The notes under the pieces were generated by a model that was not told where the DNA came from, searched no databases, and saw only the letters and a list, made by a program, of their open reading frames with translations. Of a stretch of DNA of 64,000 nucleotides, positions 17,921-26,726 are shown one piece after another. Within the stretch, counting starts at the first letter, position 1, and each line of letters begins with the position of its first letter. The stretch spans positions 248,001-312,000 of the forward strand of contig NZ_FOAV01000007.1 in the NCBI RefSeq assembly GCF_900109745.1, given 5' to 3'. The translations under genes and the position numbers were made by a program. The stretch comes from Roseateles sp. YR242. GTDB lineage: Bacteria > Pseudomonadota > Gammaproteobacteria > Burkholderiales > Burkholderiaceae_C.

Positions 17921-19756
17921 TCAGGACGCCAGCGGCAACTCCAGGGCGAAGCTGAAGCGGCTGCCGTGGGACGGCTGGGTCTCGACGTCGATCGTGCCGC
18001 CCATCAACCGGACCAGTTGCTGGCTGATCGCCAGCCCCAGCCCGGTACCACCCGCGCGACGGGTCTGGTCCGCCACCTGTTCGAAGGGCTGGAACAGCCG
18101 GCGCATCTGCTGCGGCTCCATGCCGATGCCGGTGTCGGTGACCGTGAAGCGCAGCACGATGCTGCTGGGGCCCCTGGCGACCAGATCCACCGTCAGCCCA
18201 ACCCGGCCGGTGTCGGTGAACTTCACGGCGTTGGAGAGCAGGTTGAGCAGTACCTGCCGCAGGCGCTGGCCGTCGGCGCGCACGCGGGCGGGCAGCTCCG
18301 GGTCCAGTTCGACATCAAAGGCCAGACCTTTTTCTGCCGCGCGGGGCCGCATGGATTCGCTGCACATCTCCAGCAGCGCCCGCAGGTCCAGCGGGTTGAG
18401 CTGCAGCGTGAGCTTGCCGGCTTCGATGCTGGCGACGTCCAGCAAGTCGGTGATCAGCACCAGCAGGTGTTCGCCCGATTCCCGCATCAGCCGGATCTTG
18501 GACTGCTGGCTCTCGGTGAGCGATTTGTCCATCTGCAGCAGCTGCGCAAACCCCAGGATGGCGTTGAGCGGGGTGCGGAACTCATGGCTCATGGTGGCCA
18601 GGAAGCGGCTCTTGGCCTGGTTGGCGGTTTCTGCGCGCTGCTTGGCCTGGGAGAGCTCCACGGTGCGCTCGGTCACCAGGTCTTCCAGGTGGTCCCGATG
18701 CTGACTCACTTCCTGCTCGGCCAGGCGGCGCTGGGTGATGTCGCTCACCAGGCCCTCGATCCGGGGCTCGCCGCCGTCCTGGACCAGATGCAGGCTGAGT
18801 TCCATCCAGAGGTCGCGCCCGTCCCGCGTGGTGACCAGCAGCGGCACCTGCTGCAGCAGGCGGTGGCGTTCCAGCGCGCGGGCGAGGCGGCGGTATTCGT
18901 CGTGCTCGATGCGCACGGCCCGGCGCAATGTCAGGCGCTGGGCCTGCGCGGGGCTGTGCATGCCCAGCATATGGGCCAGGGCCTTGTTGATGCGCAGCAG
19001 CCGGCCCTGGCTGTCCGCCTGGAAGATGCCTTCCGCCGCATTCTCGAAGAGGCTGCGGTAACGCTGCTCGCTGTCGCGCAGGCCTTCGGCGAACTCATGC
19101 AGCTTGGTGCTCATGGCGTTGAGCTGGTCGGTCAGGTCGCCAATTTCGTCGGAATGCTCGGGCGTGATCTGCGCGCCCAGCTCCCCGCTGGCCACCCGCT
19201 GCGCCAGGCCGCGCAGCCGCGACACCGGGCGTTCCACCAGCCGGCGTACCAGCACATAACTGGTCAGGCCGATGGCCAGCAGCACGGTGGCCAGCAGGCT
19301 GGCCACCAGCCTGCGGGTTTCCCCCACGCTCTGGTCAATGTAGGCGCGGGTGTAGACGATGCTGGCCCGCCCCAATGCACCGGCCGGGCCGGTGTCCACA
19401 CCGGCGCGATGGCTCAGCTCGAATTCCATGGTGGCGGGGCGGACGGCAGGGTCGGTGCGTTCACGCCGCAGCGTCTCCAGGCCGGGTGCGGTCAGCTCGA
19501 TGGAATGCACCTCGGGGTCGGCCATGACCGCATCCAGCAGCTCGGAGAGTGCGGCGCCGTCCAGGTTCCAGACCGGCTCGGCAAAACCCCGAGCGACCAG
19601 TTGGGCCATGCGCCGCTGGCGCTCCAGCAGCTCGGCGTCGAGTTCTCGCTCGTGGCGGTTCACCCAGTAGAGGCCGATGAGCCCCACCAGGATGGTCGCG
19701 CTCAGGCTCAGCGCGGCCACCAGCCGCGTCTGGATGCTCAGCGTCGATCGACCCAT
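17921..19756 (-). CDS. PAS-containing sensor histidine kinase
   Basis: 611 residues from the ATG at 19756, preceded by AGGAGA. Transmembrane helices at about 13-33 and 149-169 enclose a periplasmic sensor of about 115 residues. HAMP at about 170-222, PAS at about 230-345, HisKA with His391 in [11 protein letters not shown], and an HATPase with [12 protein letters not shown]. No receiver domain is attached and no response-regulator gene is adjacent, so it is an orphan kinase. The open frame reaches further upstream (to 20116) through a terminator, which I exclude. Confidence 0.9.
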   Translation of the reverse strand: MGRSTLSIQTRLVAALSLSATILVGLIGLYWVNRHERELDAELLERQRRMAQLVARGFAEPVWNLDGAALSELLDAVMADPEVHSIELTAPGLETLRRERTDPAVRPATMEFELSHRAGVDTGPAGALGRASIVYTRAYIDQSVGETRRLVASLLATVLLAIGLTSYVLVRRLVERPVSRLRGLAQRVASGELGAQITPEHSDEIGDLTDQLNAMSTKLHEFAEGLRDSEQRYRSLFENAAEGIFQADSQGRLLRINKALAHMLGMHSPAQAQRLTLRRAVRIEHDEYRRLARALERHRLLQQVPLLVTTRDGRDLWMELSLHLVQDGGEPRIEGLVSDITQRRLAEQEVSQHRDHLEDLVTERTVELSQAKQRAETANQAKSRFLATMSHEFRTPLNAILGFAQLLQMDKSLTESQQSKIRLMRESGEHLLVLITDLLDVASIEAGKLTLQLNPLDLRALLEMCSESMRPRAAEKGLAFDVELDPELPARVRADGQRLRQVLLNLLSNAVKFTDTGRVGLTVDLVARGPSSIVLRFTVTDTGIGMEPQQMRRLFQPFEQVADQTRRAGGTGLGLAISQQLVRLMGGTIDVETQPSHGSRFSFALELPLAS

Positions 19757-19788
19757 GCACTCTCCTGATGCCCGAAGCGCAGTGTCGC

Positions 19789-19819
19789 AAAAAAAACCGG
19801 GCTTCCGGAGGTTCCCGGT
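19789..19819 (-). terminator. Rho-independent terminator after the 19,855 gene
   Basis: On the minus strand ACCGGG (19819-19814) pairs with CCCGGT (19801-19796) and is followed by a run of eight T. It ends the two-gene tandem before the kinase gene. Confidence 0.8.
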
Positions 19820-19854
19820 GAGTTCGGGCCAGGTGTCCCGAAAGCGGGCTGTTG

Positions 19855-20829
19855 CTACGGCTTCGATCCGCTGAAGGACGCAGCCTGAACGGTGGGGGGC
19901 GATAGGGTCGGGATGGGCTCGGTGGGGTCTGCGTCGTACAGAGTCACGAGTTCCAAGATCGGCACGGGCGCCAGCGGGGCCGGCGCTGATGCGACATCGC
20001 TGGCGAGCAACAGGCTGAGACTGGTCAACGGCAGGTCCTGGAGGTCCTCGATACAGGGGGTGTCCGCCGAAGGACTGCTGGTGGGTAAGCTGAGCGCGTG
20101 CAGCGTCGGTATGCATCCGTGAGGGATGATTGGCCTCTCAGGTTTTTCCTTGTTAACGACAAGCTGACCTCCCGAGTGGTGCATGAAGAGACCACGAGTC
20201 GCTGGCGCCGCCGATCGCGCCGGCATAGGAGGAAGGAGTCCATGCAAGAAAAGCACGGCTGCTCGAAGGTCGGTCAACCCACGCTCGCAGGTCTGTGGCG
20301 TGCTGGCGATCTGGAATCGGTCGAGAGCCTCATTGAAGGGCTGGGTGTCGCGGCCGATGGCCGTCTGCGGATCCAACCGAGTCAATATTTCAGAGCCAGC
20401 GTTCTTGAGATCCCGCCATTCGCGCAGCAGCTGAGTGTGGTCAGCGTCTGGCAATTCCCGTCCCAGGCGATTCATCGCGTGGATGGAACCGGTGAGTTGG
20501 CGCAACAAGTCCTTCGTCTCCTGCAACTCATTTAGCTCAAATGGTGTCGAATTCAGACACTTCAGAAGCTTGTCCTGAATCTCCAGGACTCCCTCCAGCC
20601 TTGTCGACAGCAATCCCGCCAAGTCGAGCGGTTTTTTCTGAATGGCCTCCATCAGCGAGTGAACGGCCTTCATGGCGTTATCCAAGAAATGTAAGCAGTC
20701 CTCCCGATTGTTGAGCCGTGAGAGCTCCACAAGGCCGGTGGGACAAAACCGAGAGGCTTCGGATGCCGACGATGATGCCCACCCGGTGAACAGTGGCGCG
20801 GAAGATGCTCCAAGAGGTGTGAAGCTCAA
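19855..20829 (-). CDS. Unrecognised protein A of a tandem paralogous pair
   Basis: 324 residues. The TTG start at 20829 is supported by GAGGA five bases upstream, by an in-frame stop just before it, and by the N-terminus ([10 protein letters not shown]), which matches that of the next gene. Residues 1-40 are Ser/Ala/Pro-rich; about 41-200 are predicted helical with regular leucines ([27 protein letters not shown]); the rest is Pro/Ser-rich and acidic. The helical core aligns without gaps, at a constant offset of four residues, to protein B. No signal peptide or transmembrane helix is evident. GC is low (42% over 20,521-20,580). Function is unknown; effector-like organisation is inference. Confidence 0.7.
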   Translation of the reverse strand: MSFTPLGASSAPLFTGWASSSASEASRFCPTGLVELSRLNNREDCLHFLDNAMKAVHSLMEAIQKKPLDLAGLLSTRLEGVLEIQDKLLKCLNSTPFELNELQETKDLLRQLTGSIHAMNRLGRELPDADHTQLLREWRDLKNAGSEILTRLDPQTAIGRDTQPFNEALDRFQIASTPQTCERGLTDLRAAVLFLHGLLPPMPARSAAPATRGLFMHHSGGQLVVNKEKPERPIIPHGCIPTLHALSLPTSSPSADTPCIEDLQDLPLTSLSLLLASDVASAPAPLAPVPILELVTLYDADPTEPIPTLSPPTVQAASFSGSKP

Positions 20830-20941
20830 GGTAGTTCCTCATATCAAAACCATGACGGGGGTCAGTCAACCCGAAGGCCGGTTCAGATCGTCAGATCGCG
20901 GAGACTCCTTCCGCCTTGCCCGGGCCGTGCTCCCGCCCGCC

Positions 20942-22204
20942 TCAGCTCGTTTCGTTCTTGGGCGTCGCCAGGCTTGTCGCCGTCGGAGACGGCTGCAGGG
21001 AGGTATCTGGCATTGCGGAGTCGTTGATGAAATCGATCAGTCCGAACGATCCCATGTCAGCGGCTTCCATCAACGGATCGAGGTCGTTGGACGATCCGTG
21101 CGCGGGAGACGAGCCCGTTGACTTCCAGCCGACCGTGGCAACGGGTGCCGATGATGTTGAGGCCGCACGGCGACCGCGTTTCGCAGTGGTGGTGGGCCCT
21201 TCGCAAGCGCTGGGGGCATTTGATGGCCGGGTTCTTCCCGTCTTCCTGGTGACCCTGGCGGGCGCTTCGGCGATATCGGGGTCTGTCGATGTGGGTGTGA
21301 CCGTCGCAGATGAGGCCGTTGTTGAGGCCTGGGCGCGGTCCAACAGTTTCATGTATTCATGGACGGAGGCGAGGGTTTCCTCCTTGCTGGTGGATTCGCT
21401 GCGGCCGTGTGATATCGGCAGGGGCAAGGGCAGGGGTAGGGATAGAGGTTGGTCTGCGGTGGGCGCAGACTCTGACGTTCCCCGCTTGACGAGGGCGGCG
21501 AGCAGGGGTGGTTGCGCGCTGGGAGTGAGCCGAGGCAGCGGGACCGAGGGCAGCTGAGAGAGGGCGCGGTGGCTGCGCCACTCGGCTGGCGGCCGCTGTT
21601 CAAGGGCGATCCGTTCGTGGCAGAGCAGTAGCAACTGAAGCAGGAGTTCGAGATCCTCGCTCGCACTGATGCGGTGGAACTTCCCCTGCAGTTCGTCAAG
21701 AAGCGTTTTGCATTCGGCCGTACCGGAAGAAGGGGGCAACTTCTCAAGGGTCCTGGCCGCGGACGTCATCTCCTCGGACCAGCGCCGAAGGATCAGGATG
21801 TGTTGGTGCGCTGGGAGGTTCGCCAGCATGTGGCAAGTGGCGTCTGTCGCATCGCGGTGCATGCGAAGCAGCTGTCTCACAGGCGCCAGTTCCTCCTCGC
21901 GGCGAGGCAGCTTCGCCAGATCAGTCAGCAGTTTCGTCTGCAAGGCGAGGATCCAATCGACCTTCTTGTTCAGCAACTCCTGCAGCTCCGCGCGCTGGGA
22001 GGGGATCTGCTTCATGAGCGCCCTCAATGCGGCCTGCAATGTACCGACCGCGTCGTTGCATTGGCGCAGGTCGGCCGTGCTCCATTCATCCACGGCCAGG
22101 CTGTGTCTGGTGGCTGGCGCCAGCTCGCTCCCTGACGTGGGTTGCCACCCACCCGTGGCGGACGTGGCAAAGCTGGCCGTGGGGCCTGTGGGAAAGAAGC
22201 TCAT
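20942..22204 (-). CDS. Unrecognised protein B of a tandem paralogous pair
   Basis: 420 residues from the ATG at 22204 (MSFFPTGPTA). The frame runs upstream into topB, but the paralogous N-terminus marks the true start; the ribosome binding site is weak. Residues 1-40 are Ser/Thr/Gly-rich; about 45-200 form the helical core shared with protein A (LALQTKLLTDL, ILRRWSEEMTSAARTL); 205-300 is disordered with an LPLPLPLP run; 319-346 has basic clusters RKTGRTR and KRGRR; 373-395 is acidic and hydrophobic (DPLMEAADMGSFG, LIDFIND). Basic cluster plus acidic tail recalls nuclear targeting and activation segments of host-acting effectors, but this is inference. Family unknown. Confidence 0.7.
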   Translation of the reverse strand: MSFFPTGPTASFATSATGGWQPTSGSELAPATRHSLAVDEWSTADLRQCNDAVGTLQAALRALMKQIPSQRAELQELLNKKVDWILALQTKLLTDLAKLPRREEELAPVRQLLRMHRDATDATCHMLANLPAHQHILILRRWSEEMTSAARTLEKLPPSSGTAECKTLLDELQGKFHRISASEDLELLLQLLLLCHERIALEQRPPAEWRSHRALSQLPSVPLPRLTPSAQPPLLAALVKRGTSESAPTADQPLSLPLPLPLPISHGRSESTSKEETLASVHEYMKLLDRAQASTTASSATVTPTSTDPDIAEAPARVTRKTGRTRPSNAPSACEGPTTTAKRGRRAASTSSAPVATVGWKSTGSSPAHGSSNDLDPLMEAADMGSFGLIDFINDSAMPDTSLQPSPTATSLATPKNETS

Positions 22205-22262
22205 GGGTCCGCTGAGAAGTTGAGGAAACCAGTCAGTCGGACCTAACGCCGTATCGGATCGC

Positions 22263-25004
22263 TCAGGACTTGGCGGTGGCCTTCTTGATGGCGACTTTCT
22301 TGGCGGCAACCTTCTTGGCCGCCACCTTCTTCGCAGGTGCTGTCGCCTTTTCTGCCGCCGTTTCTGTCGCCTTTTCCTCTGTCGGCGCAGCGGCCGCCTT
22401 GGCGGCGGCGCCTGTCTTGCGGGCCGGTGCACCCTTGGCTGCACGAGGTTCGAACTCGAACACCACCTTGCCTTCCTTGCGGTCGTAGGTGAGGAAGGCC
22501 TTGAACTTGCGTCGTGTCTTGTTGGAGACGAAGTTCTCCAGCAGATCCGTCTTGCCGTGCTCCAGCAGCTTGCTCATCTGGGCCGCCTCGATGGGCTGCT
22601 GCAGGATGATCTTGCCGCTCTTGAAGTCGCAGGTGATGTTGGCTCCCACCGCATGCTCGCAGAGATAGTTGGCGCCGTGGTCGAAGACGCGGCCGTTGCA
22701 CTTGGGGCAATGGCCCAGCGGCGTCTGGCCACTGAAGTCCACCGGCTCGCCCGATTCCTCGGCCTTGCGGGCGTCCTCGCCGAAGTCGAACTCCAGCTTC
22801 CAGTTGTCGATCTCCGAATCGAACACCAGCGCCAGTTCGGCCGTGAACGGCCAGCCGGCCTTGGACCGGAAGCCCTCCAGCGGGCCGACCTTCTTGTCCC
22901 GCAGGAAGGTTTCCACCTCCGGCAGCTCGAAGCTGCGGCCGCCCGGGATCTTGGGAATGGAGAAGCCGCATTCGTCGCCGTTGCCGGTCTTGCCCACGCA
23001 GGTGAAGCGGCGATAGTTCTCCTTCACCACGCCACCGCACTTGGGGCAGGGGGTCTTGAGGGTGGCGTAGTCGCCGGGAATGGTGTCCCGGTCGTATTCC
23101 TTGGCCTTTTGCACCACGCGCTGGGTCATGGCGGCGATCTCGGCCATGAAGGCCTCTCGCTTGAGCCGGCCCTTCTCCATCTCGGAGAGCTGGTACTCCC
23201 AGTTGCCGGTCAGCTCCGGCTTGGTCAGCTCCTCCACACCCAGGCCCCGCAGCAGCGTCATCAGCTGGAAGGCCTTGGCGGTGGGGATCATCTCCCGGCC
23301 TTCACGCAGCATGTACTTTTCCGCGATCAGCCCTTCGATGATGGCGGCACGGGTGGCCGGCGTGCCCAGGCCCTTTTCGCCCATGGCCTCGCGCAATTCG
23401 TCGTCGTCCACCAGCTTGCCCGCGCCTTCCATGGCGGAGAGCAGCGTGGCTTCGGTGTAGCGGGCGGGCGGCTTGGTCTGCAGCGCCTTCACGTCGGCGC
23501 TTTCGGTGCGGACCATCTCACCCGGCGCCACCGGCACCAGCATGGCACCACTGGTACCCGGCTCGGCGTTCTCGTCGGTGGCTTCCTTGCCGTAAACGGC
23601 CTGCCAGCCCGGCTTGACCAGCACCTTGCCGTTGGTCTGGAAGCTGAAGGACTTGCCCACCGCCTTCACTGTCGAGATGCGGGTGGTGACCTGGAACTCG
23701 GCCGGCGGGAAGAACACCGCCAGGAAGCGCTTCACCACCATGTCGTACAGCTTGGCCTCGGCCTCGGTGAGGCTGGAAGGTGCCTGCAGCGTGGGGATGA
23801 TGGCAAAGTGGTCCGACACCTTGCTGTTGTCGAAGACCTTCTTGGTCGGCTTGATATAGCCGTTGGCCAGGGCGGTCTGCGCGTGGGGGGCCAGGGGGCG
23901 CAGAGGGCCGGGCATGTCAGAGGTGGCAATCATCTGCGCGGTCTGCTTCGCGACGCTGAGATAGTCCTCGGGCAGGTAGCGGGAGTCGGTCCGGGGGTAG
24001 GTCAGGACCTTGTGCTTTTCATACAGGGCCTGGGCCAGGGACAGCGTGGTCTTGGCCGAGAAGCCGAAGCGCGAGTTGGCCTCGCGCTGCAGCGTGGTCA
24101 GGTCATACAGGCCCGGGCTGGCCTGGGTGCTGGGCTTGGACTCTTCCGTCACGGTGGCGGGCTGGCCCCGCACGGCGGCGGCAATGGCCTCGGCCTCGGC
24201 CGCCGTCCAGACGCGGTCCGCCCGCAGCTCGGGGTCTTGCTCGTTCTTCTTCCAGGCGGTGTCGAACCATTTGCCTTCGTACTGGCCGGCGACCGCATCG
24301 AAGGTGCCGCGGATTTCCCAGTAGTCCCGGTAGACGTGCTTGCGGATCTTCTCCTCGCGTTCCACCACGATGGACAGCGTGGGCGTCTGCACCCGGCCCA
24401 CGGTGGTGAGGAAGAATCCGCCGTCGCGCGAGTTGAAGGCGGTCATCGCGCGTGTGCCGTTGATGCCCACCAGCCAGTCGGCTTCGGAGCGGCAGCGGGC
24501 GGCGTCGGCCAGCGGCAGCATCTGCGCGTCGCTGCGCAGGCCGTCAAAACCGTCGCGGATGGCCTGCGGCGTCATGGACTGCAGCCACAGGCGAGACACC
24601 GGTTTCTGGATGGGCGTCTTGGCCGAGCCGGCGTACTGCACGATCAGTCGGAAGATCAGTTCACCCTCGCGCCCCGCGTCACACGCGTTGATCAGCGTGG
24701 TCACGTCCTTGCGCTTGATCAGCTTCACCAGCGCGTTCAGCCGGCCCTTGCTCTTGTCGATCGGGTTGAGATCGAAATGCGGGGGGATCACCGGCAGGTG
24801 GGCGAAGCTCCACTTGCCGCGTTTGACGTCGAACTCTTCCGGTGCCTTGATCTCCACCAGGTGGCCCACGGCCGAGCTGACGATGTACTGGTCGTTTTCG
24901 AAGTACTCGTCGTGCTTGTCGAATTTGCCCGACTGCGGGGTCAGGGCACGGACGATGTCCTGCGCCACCGAGGGCTTCTCCGCGATCACCAATGCCTTGC
25001 TCAT
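22263..25004 (-). CDS. topB: DNA topoisomerase III with lysine-rich C-terminal tail
   Basis: 913 residues. A Toprim domain (ALVIAEKPSVAQDI near the start, DAGREGELIF) is followed by the type IA core with the catalytic tyrosine in TYPRTDSRYLP and GTPATRAAIIEGL. C-terminal zinc-ribbon-like segments are visible (CPKCGGVVKENYRRF, CPKCNGRVFD). The last 35 residues are an Ala/Lys tail with KKVAAKKVAAKK repeats, like histone H1-type tails. It relaxes and decatenates single-stranded or replicating DNA. The neighbour in the opposite direction is a SET-domain methyltransferase; the start has an AAGAG site. Confidence 0.94.
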   Translation of the reverse strand: MSKALVIAEKPSVAQDIVRALTPQSGKFDKHDEYFENDQYIVSSAVGHLVEIKAPEEFDVKRGKWSFAHLPVIPPHFDLNPIDKSKGRLNALVKLIKRKDVTTLINACDAGREGELIFRLIVQYAGSAKTPIQKPVSRLWLQSMTPQAIRDGFDGLRSDAQMLPLADAARCRSEADWLVGINGTRAMTAFNSRDGGFFLTTVGRVQTPTLSIVVEREEKIRKHVYRDYWEIRGTFDAVAGQYEGKWFDTAWKKNEQDPELRADRVWTAAEAEAIAAAVRGQPATVTEESKPSTQASPGLYDLTTLQREANSRFGFSAKTTLSLAQALYEKHKVLTYPRTDSRYLPEDYLSVAKQTAQMIATSDMPGPLRPLAPHAQTALANGYIKPTKKVFDNSKVSDHFAIIPTLQAPSSLTEAEAKLYDMVVKRFLAVFFPPAEFQVTTRISTVKAVGKSFSFQTNGKVLVKPGWQAVYGKEATDENAEPGTSGAMLVPVAPGEMVRTESADVKALQTKPPARYTEATLLSAMEGAGKLVDDDELREAMGEKGLGTPATRAAIIEGLIAEKYMLREGREMIPTAKAFQLMTLLRGLGVEELTKPELTGNWEYQLSEMEKGRLKREAFMAEIAAMTQRVVQKAKEYDRDTIPGDYATLKTPCPKCGGVVKENYRRFTCVGKTGNGDECGFSIPKIPGGRSFELPEVETFLRDKKVGPLEGFRSKAGWPFTAELALVFDSEIDNWKLEFDFGEDARKAEESGEPVDFSGQTPLGHCPKCNGRVFDHGANYLCEHAVGANITCDFKSGKIILQQPIEAAQMSKLLEHGKTDLLENFVSNKTRRKFKAFLTYDRKEGKVVFEFEPRAAKGAPARKTGAAAKAAAAPTEEKATETAAEKATAPAKKVAAKKVAAKKVAIKKATAKS

Positions 25005-25122
25005 GTGCTCTTGCTTCTTTCCTGTCGAAGGCGGCGTCGGAACGTCCGGAACGCCTGCCTACAATCCGGCCTCGCGCGTACACGCGCGCGCACCCATGAT
25101 TTCAATGTAACGGACTCGCCCC

Positions 25123-25662
25123 ATGCCGCAACAAAGCCCCGCCAAGCGTCCGCCCACCGAGGGCGTCACGCCCGACGCAGCCCCACAGGGTAACCGCGCC
25201 AAGGCCGGGTCCGCACGAAGCACCCGCATCCAGGTCCGGGCCTCGGGGGTGCACGGCCGTGGCGTGTACGCCGTGGCCGACCTCCAGGCCGGGGAACAAC
25301 TCATCGAATACAAGGGCGAGCGTATCGACTGGGACGAGGCCCTGCGCCGCCATCCGCACGACCCTTCCCAACCCGACCACACCTTCTACTTCCATCTGGA
25401 GGGGGGCGATGTGATCGATGCGGCCGTGAACGGCAACAACGCGCGCTGGATCAATCATGCCTGCACCCCCAATTGCGAGGCGCGGGAGCACGAGGGGCGG
25501 GTTTTCATCCATGCGCTGACGGATATTTCGCCGGGCGAAGAATTGTTTTACGACTATGGTCTGATCATTGACGAACGCTATACCGCCAAACTGAAAAAGC
25601 GGTTTGAGTGCCGTTGCGGGAGCCCGAGCTGTCGTGGCACGATGCTGGCGCCAAAGCGTTAA
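25123..25662 (+). CDS. SET-domain protein-lysine methyltransferase
   Basis: 179 residues. A basic, disordered N-terminus (1-35) is followed by a compact SET domain: GVHGRGVYA (42-50), NHACTPNC at 111-118, GEELFYDYG at 138-146, and a post-SET zinc cluster C163-x-C165-GSPS-C170, which with Cys118 can bind zinc. All catalytic elements of eukaryotic-type SET enzymes are present, so S-adenosylmethionine-dependent lysine methylation is expected. The substrate is unknown; the divergent neighbour topB carries a lysine-rich tail that is an obvious candidate. Such proteins are scattered in proteobacteria and chlamydiae. Confidence 0.9.
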   Translation: MPQQSPAKRPPTEGVTPDAAPQGNRAKAGSARSTRIQVRASGVHGRGVYAVADLQAGEQLIEYKGERIDWDEALRRHPHDPSQPDHTFYFHLEGGDVIDAAVNGNNARWINHACTPNCEAREHEGRVFIHALTDISPGEELFYDYGLIIDERYTAKLKKRFECRCGSPSCRGTMLAPKR

Positions 25663-25771
25663 ATTCGCGCTGGCCTCTCCCTCACACCCTATCAAGCACC
25701 GGTCCTTCCTCCAACCGCTCTCAAGCCGCTGTACCGGAACACCGGGACGACCAAGACTCTTTCTCGTGGCG

Positions 25772-26719
25772 ATGCAAGAACATCAACAGTGGGGCGTTGA
25801 AGCCCTGTGGCAAGACCTGGAGCCGCTGCTGCCCGGCCTCAGCATCGAGGTGCTGGCCCGGGTGGAGTCGACCAATGCCATCCTGGTGGATCGGGTTCGG
25901 CGTGAGCATGCCACGCGCACGCATCAGCAGGGCGATGGACGCACAGCTGATGCCCGAGGCGACGCACGCGGGGAGGGGCGCCATGACGGACGCAGCGATT
26001 TCCGTGCGGGCGACTCCCGCGAATCCCGTCCGTACGGCCGTCGCCAGCACGATCTGCATCCCTGCCTGCTGGTAGCCGAGCATCAGACCCACGGCCGTGG
26101 CCGCCAGGGTCGAAGCTGGCACAGCACGGCTGGCGCCTCGCTCACCTTCTCGATTTCGCTGCCGCTGGAGGTTTCGGACTGGTCCGGCCTGTCACTGGTG
26201 GTGGGGACGGCCGTTGCCGAGGCCCTGGACCCGCAAGGGCAGCGCCTGCAGCTCAAATGGCCCAACGATCTCTGGCTGGATGAGCGCAAGCTCGGCGGCA
26301 TCCTCATCGAAACCGTGCCGGCGGGTAGCTCGCGCATGGCGGTGATCGGCGTGGGTCTGAACATCTCGGACCGCGCCCGCGTGGCCGATTCCCAGCTCAA
26401 CACCGGCTTTGCCGCCTTGCAGGAACTGGTGCCGGACATCACGCCCCCGCAAGCGCTGGCCCGTCTGGCGCCCGCGTTGCTGCAGGCGCTGGCCGGTTTC
26501 CCGTCCACGGGTTTCGGGGCCTGGCGGGAACGTTTTGCCAGCCGCGACCTGCTGCAGGGCCGGCCGGTCACCGCCGGCGTCCTGGAAGGAACGGCCGCGG
26601 GCGTGAGCGAACGCGGCGAGTTGCTGGTGCAGACCGCGCAGGGCCCGCAGGCCGTGACCGGTGGCGAAGTCAGCGTGCGCCTGGGCGGCACGCCCGGCGC
26701 GCCGGCAGGTCAGGGGTGA
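25772..26719 (+). CDS. birA: Biotin--[acetyl-CoA-carboxylase] ligase, monofunctional, with an insert
   Basis: 315 residues from the ATG at 25772 (an in-frame GTG at 25766 is also possible). It lacks the N-terminal winged HTH of E. coli BirA, so it is a ligase only. Conserved ESTN at 32-35, GRGRQGR at 108-114, KWPNDLW and KLGGILIE define biotinyl-5'-AMP and biotin binding. Between VDRVRR and CLLVAEHQT sits an insert of about 50 residues (about 45-97) made almost entirely of Arg, Gly, Asp, His and Ala. The conserved frame is intact on both sides. It is followed after seven bases by a SPOR-like gene. Confidence 0.9.
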   Translation: MQEHQQWGVEALWQDLEPLLPGLSIEVLARVESTNAILVDRVRREHATRTHQQGDGRTADARGDARGEGRHDGRSDFRAGDSRESRPYGRRQHDLHPCLLVAEHQTHGRGRQGRSWHSTAGASLTFSISLPLEVSDWSGLSLVVGTAVAEALDPQGQRLQLKWPNDLWLDERKLGGILIETVPAGSSRMAVIGVGLNISDRARVADSQLNTGFAALQELVPDITPPQALARLAPALLQALAGFPSTGFGAWRERFASRDLLQGRPVTAGVLEGTAAGVSERGELLVQTAQGPQAVTGGEVSVRLGGTPGAPAGQG

Positions 26720-26726
26720 GCCGCTG

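Noticed and set aside
19757-20116. A longer N-terminus for the PAS kinase
   Set aside because: It would run through a clear terminator and overlap the upstream gene in another frame; the ATG at 19756 has a good ribosome binding site and a typical membrane anchor.
20841-20960. A HrpL-type or PIP-type box before protein A
   Set aside because: Only TGAACC with no CCAC at the right distance, and no TTCG pair with suitable spacing; too weak to call.
22205-22444. An N-terminal extension of protein B reaching into topB
   Set aside because: The extension is an Arg/Pro-rich alternative frame of the topB lysine-rich tail; the paralog fixes the start at 22204.
25608-26075. A frameshifted birA or a separate gene in the alternative frame
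   Set aside because: The conserved biotin-ligase motifs before and after the insert are in one frame; the other frame ends in a stop and resembles nothing.
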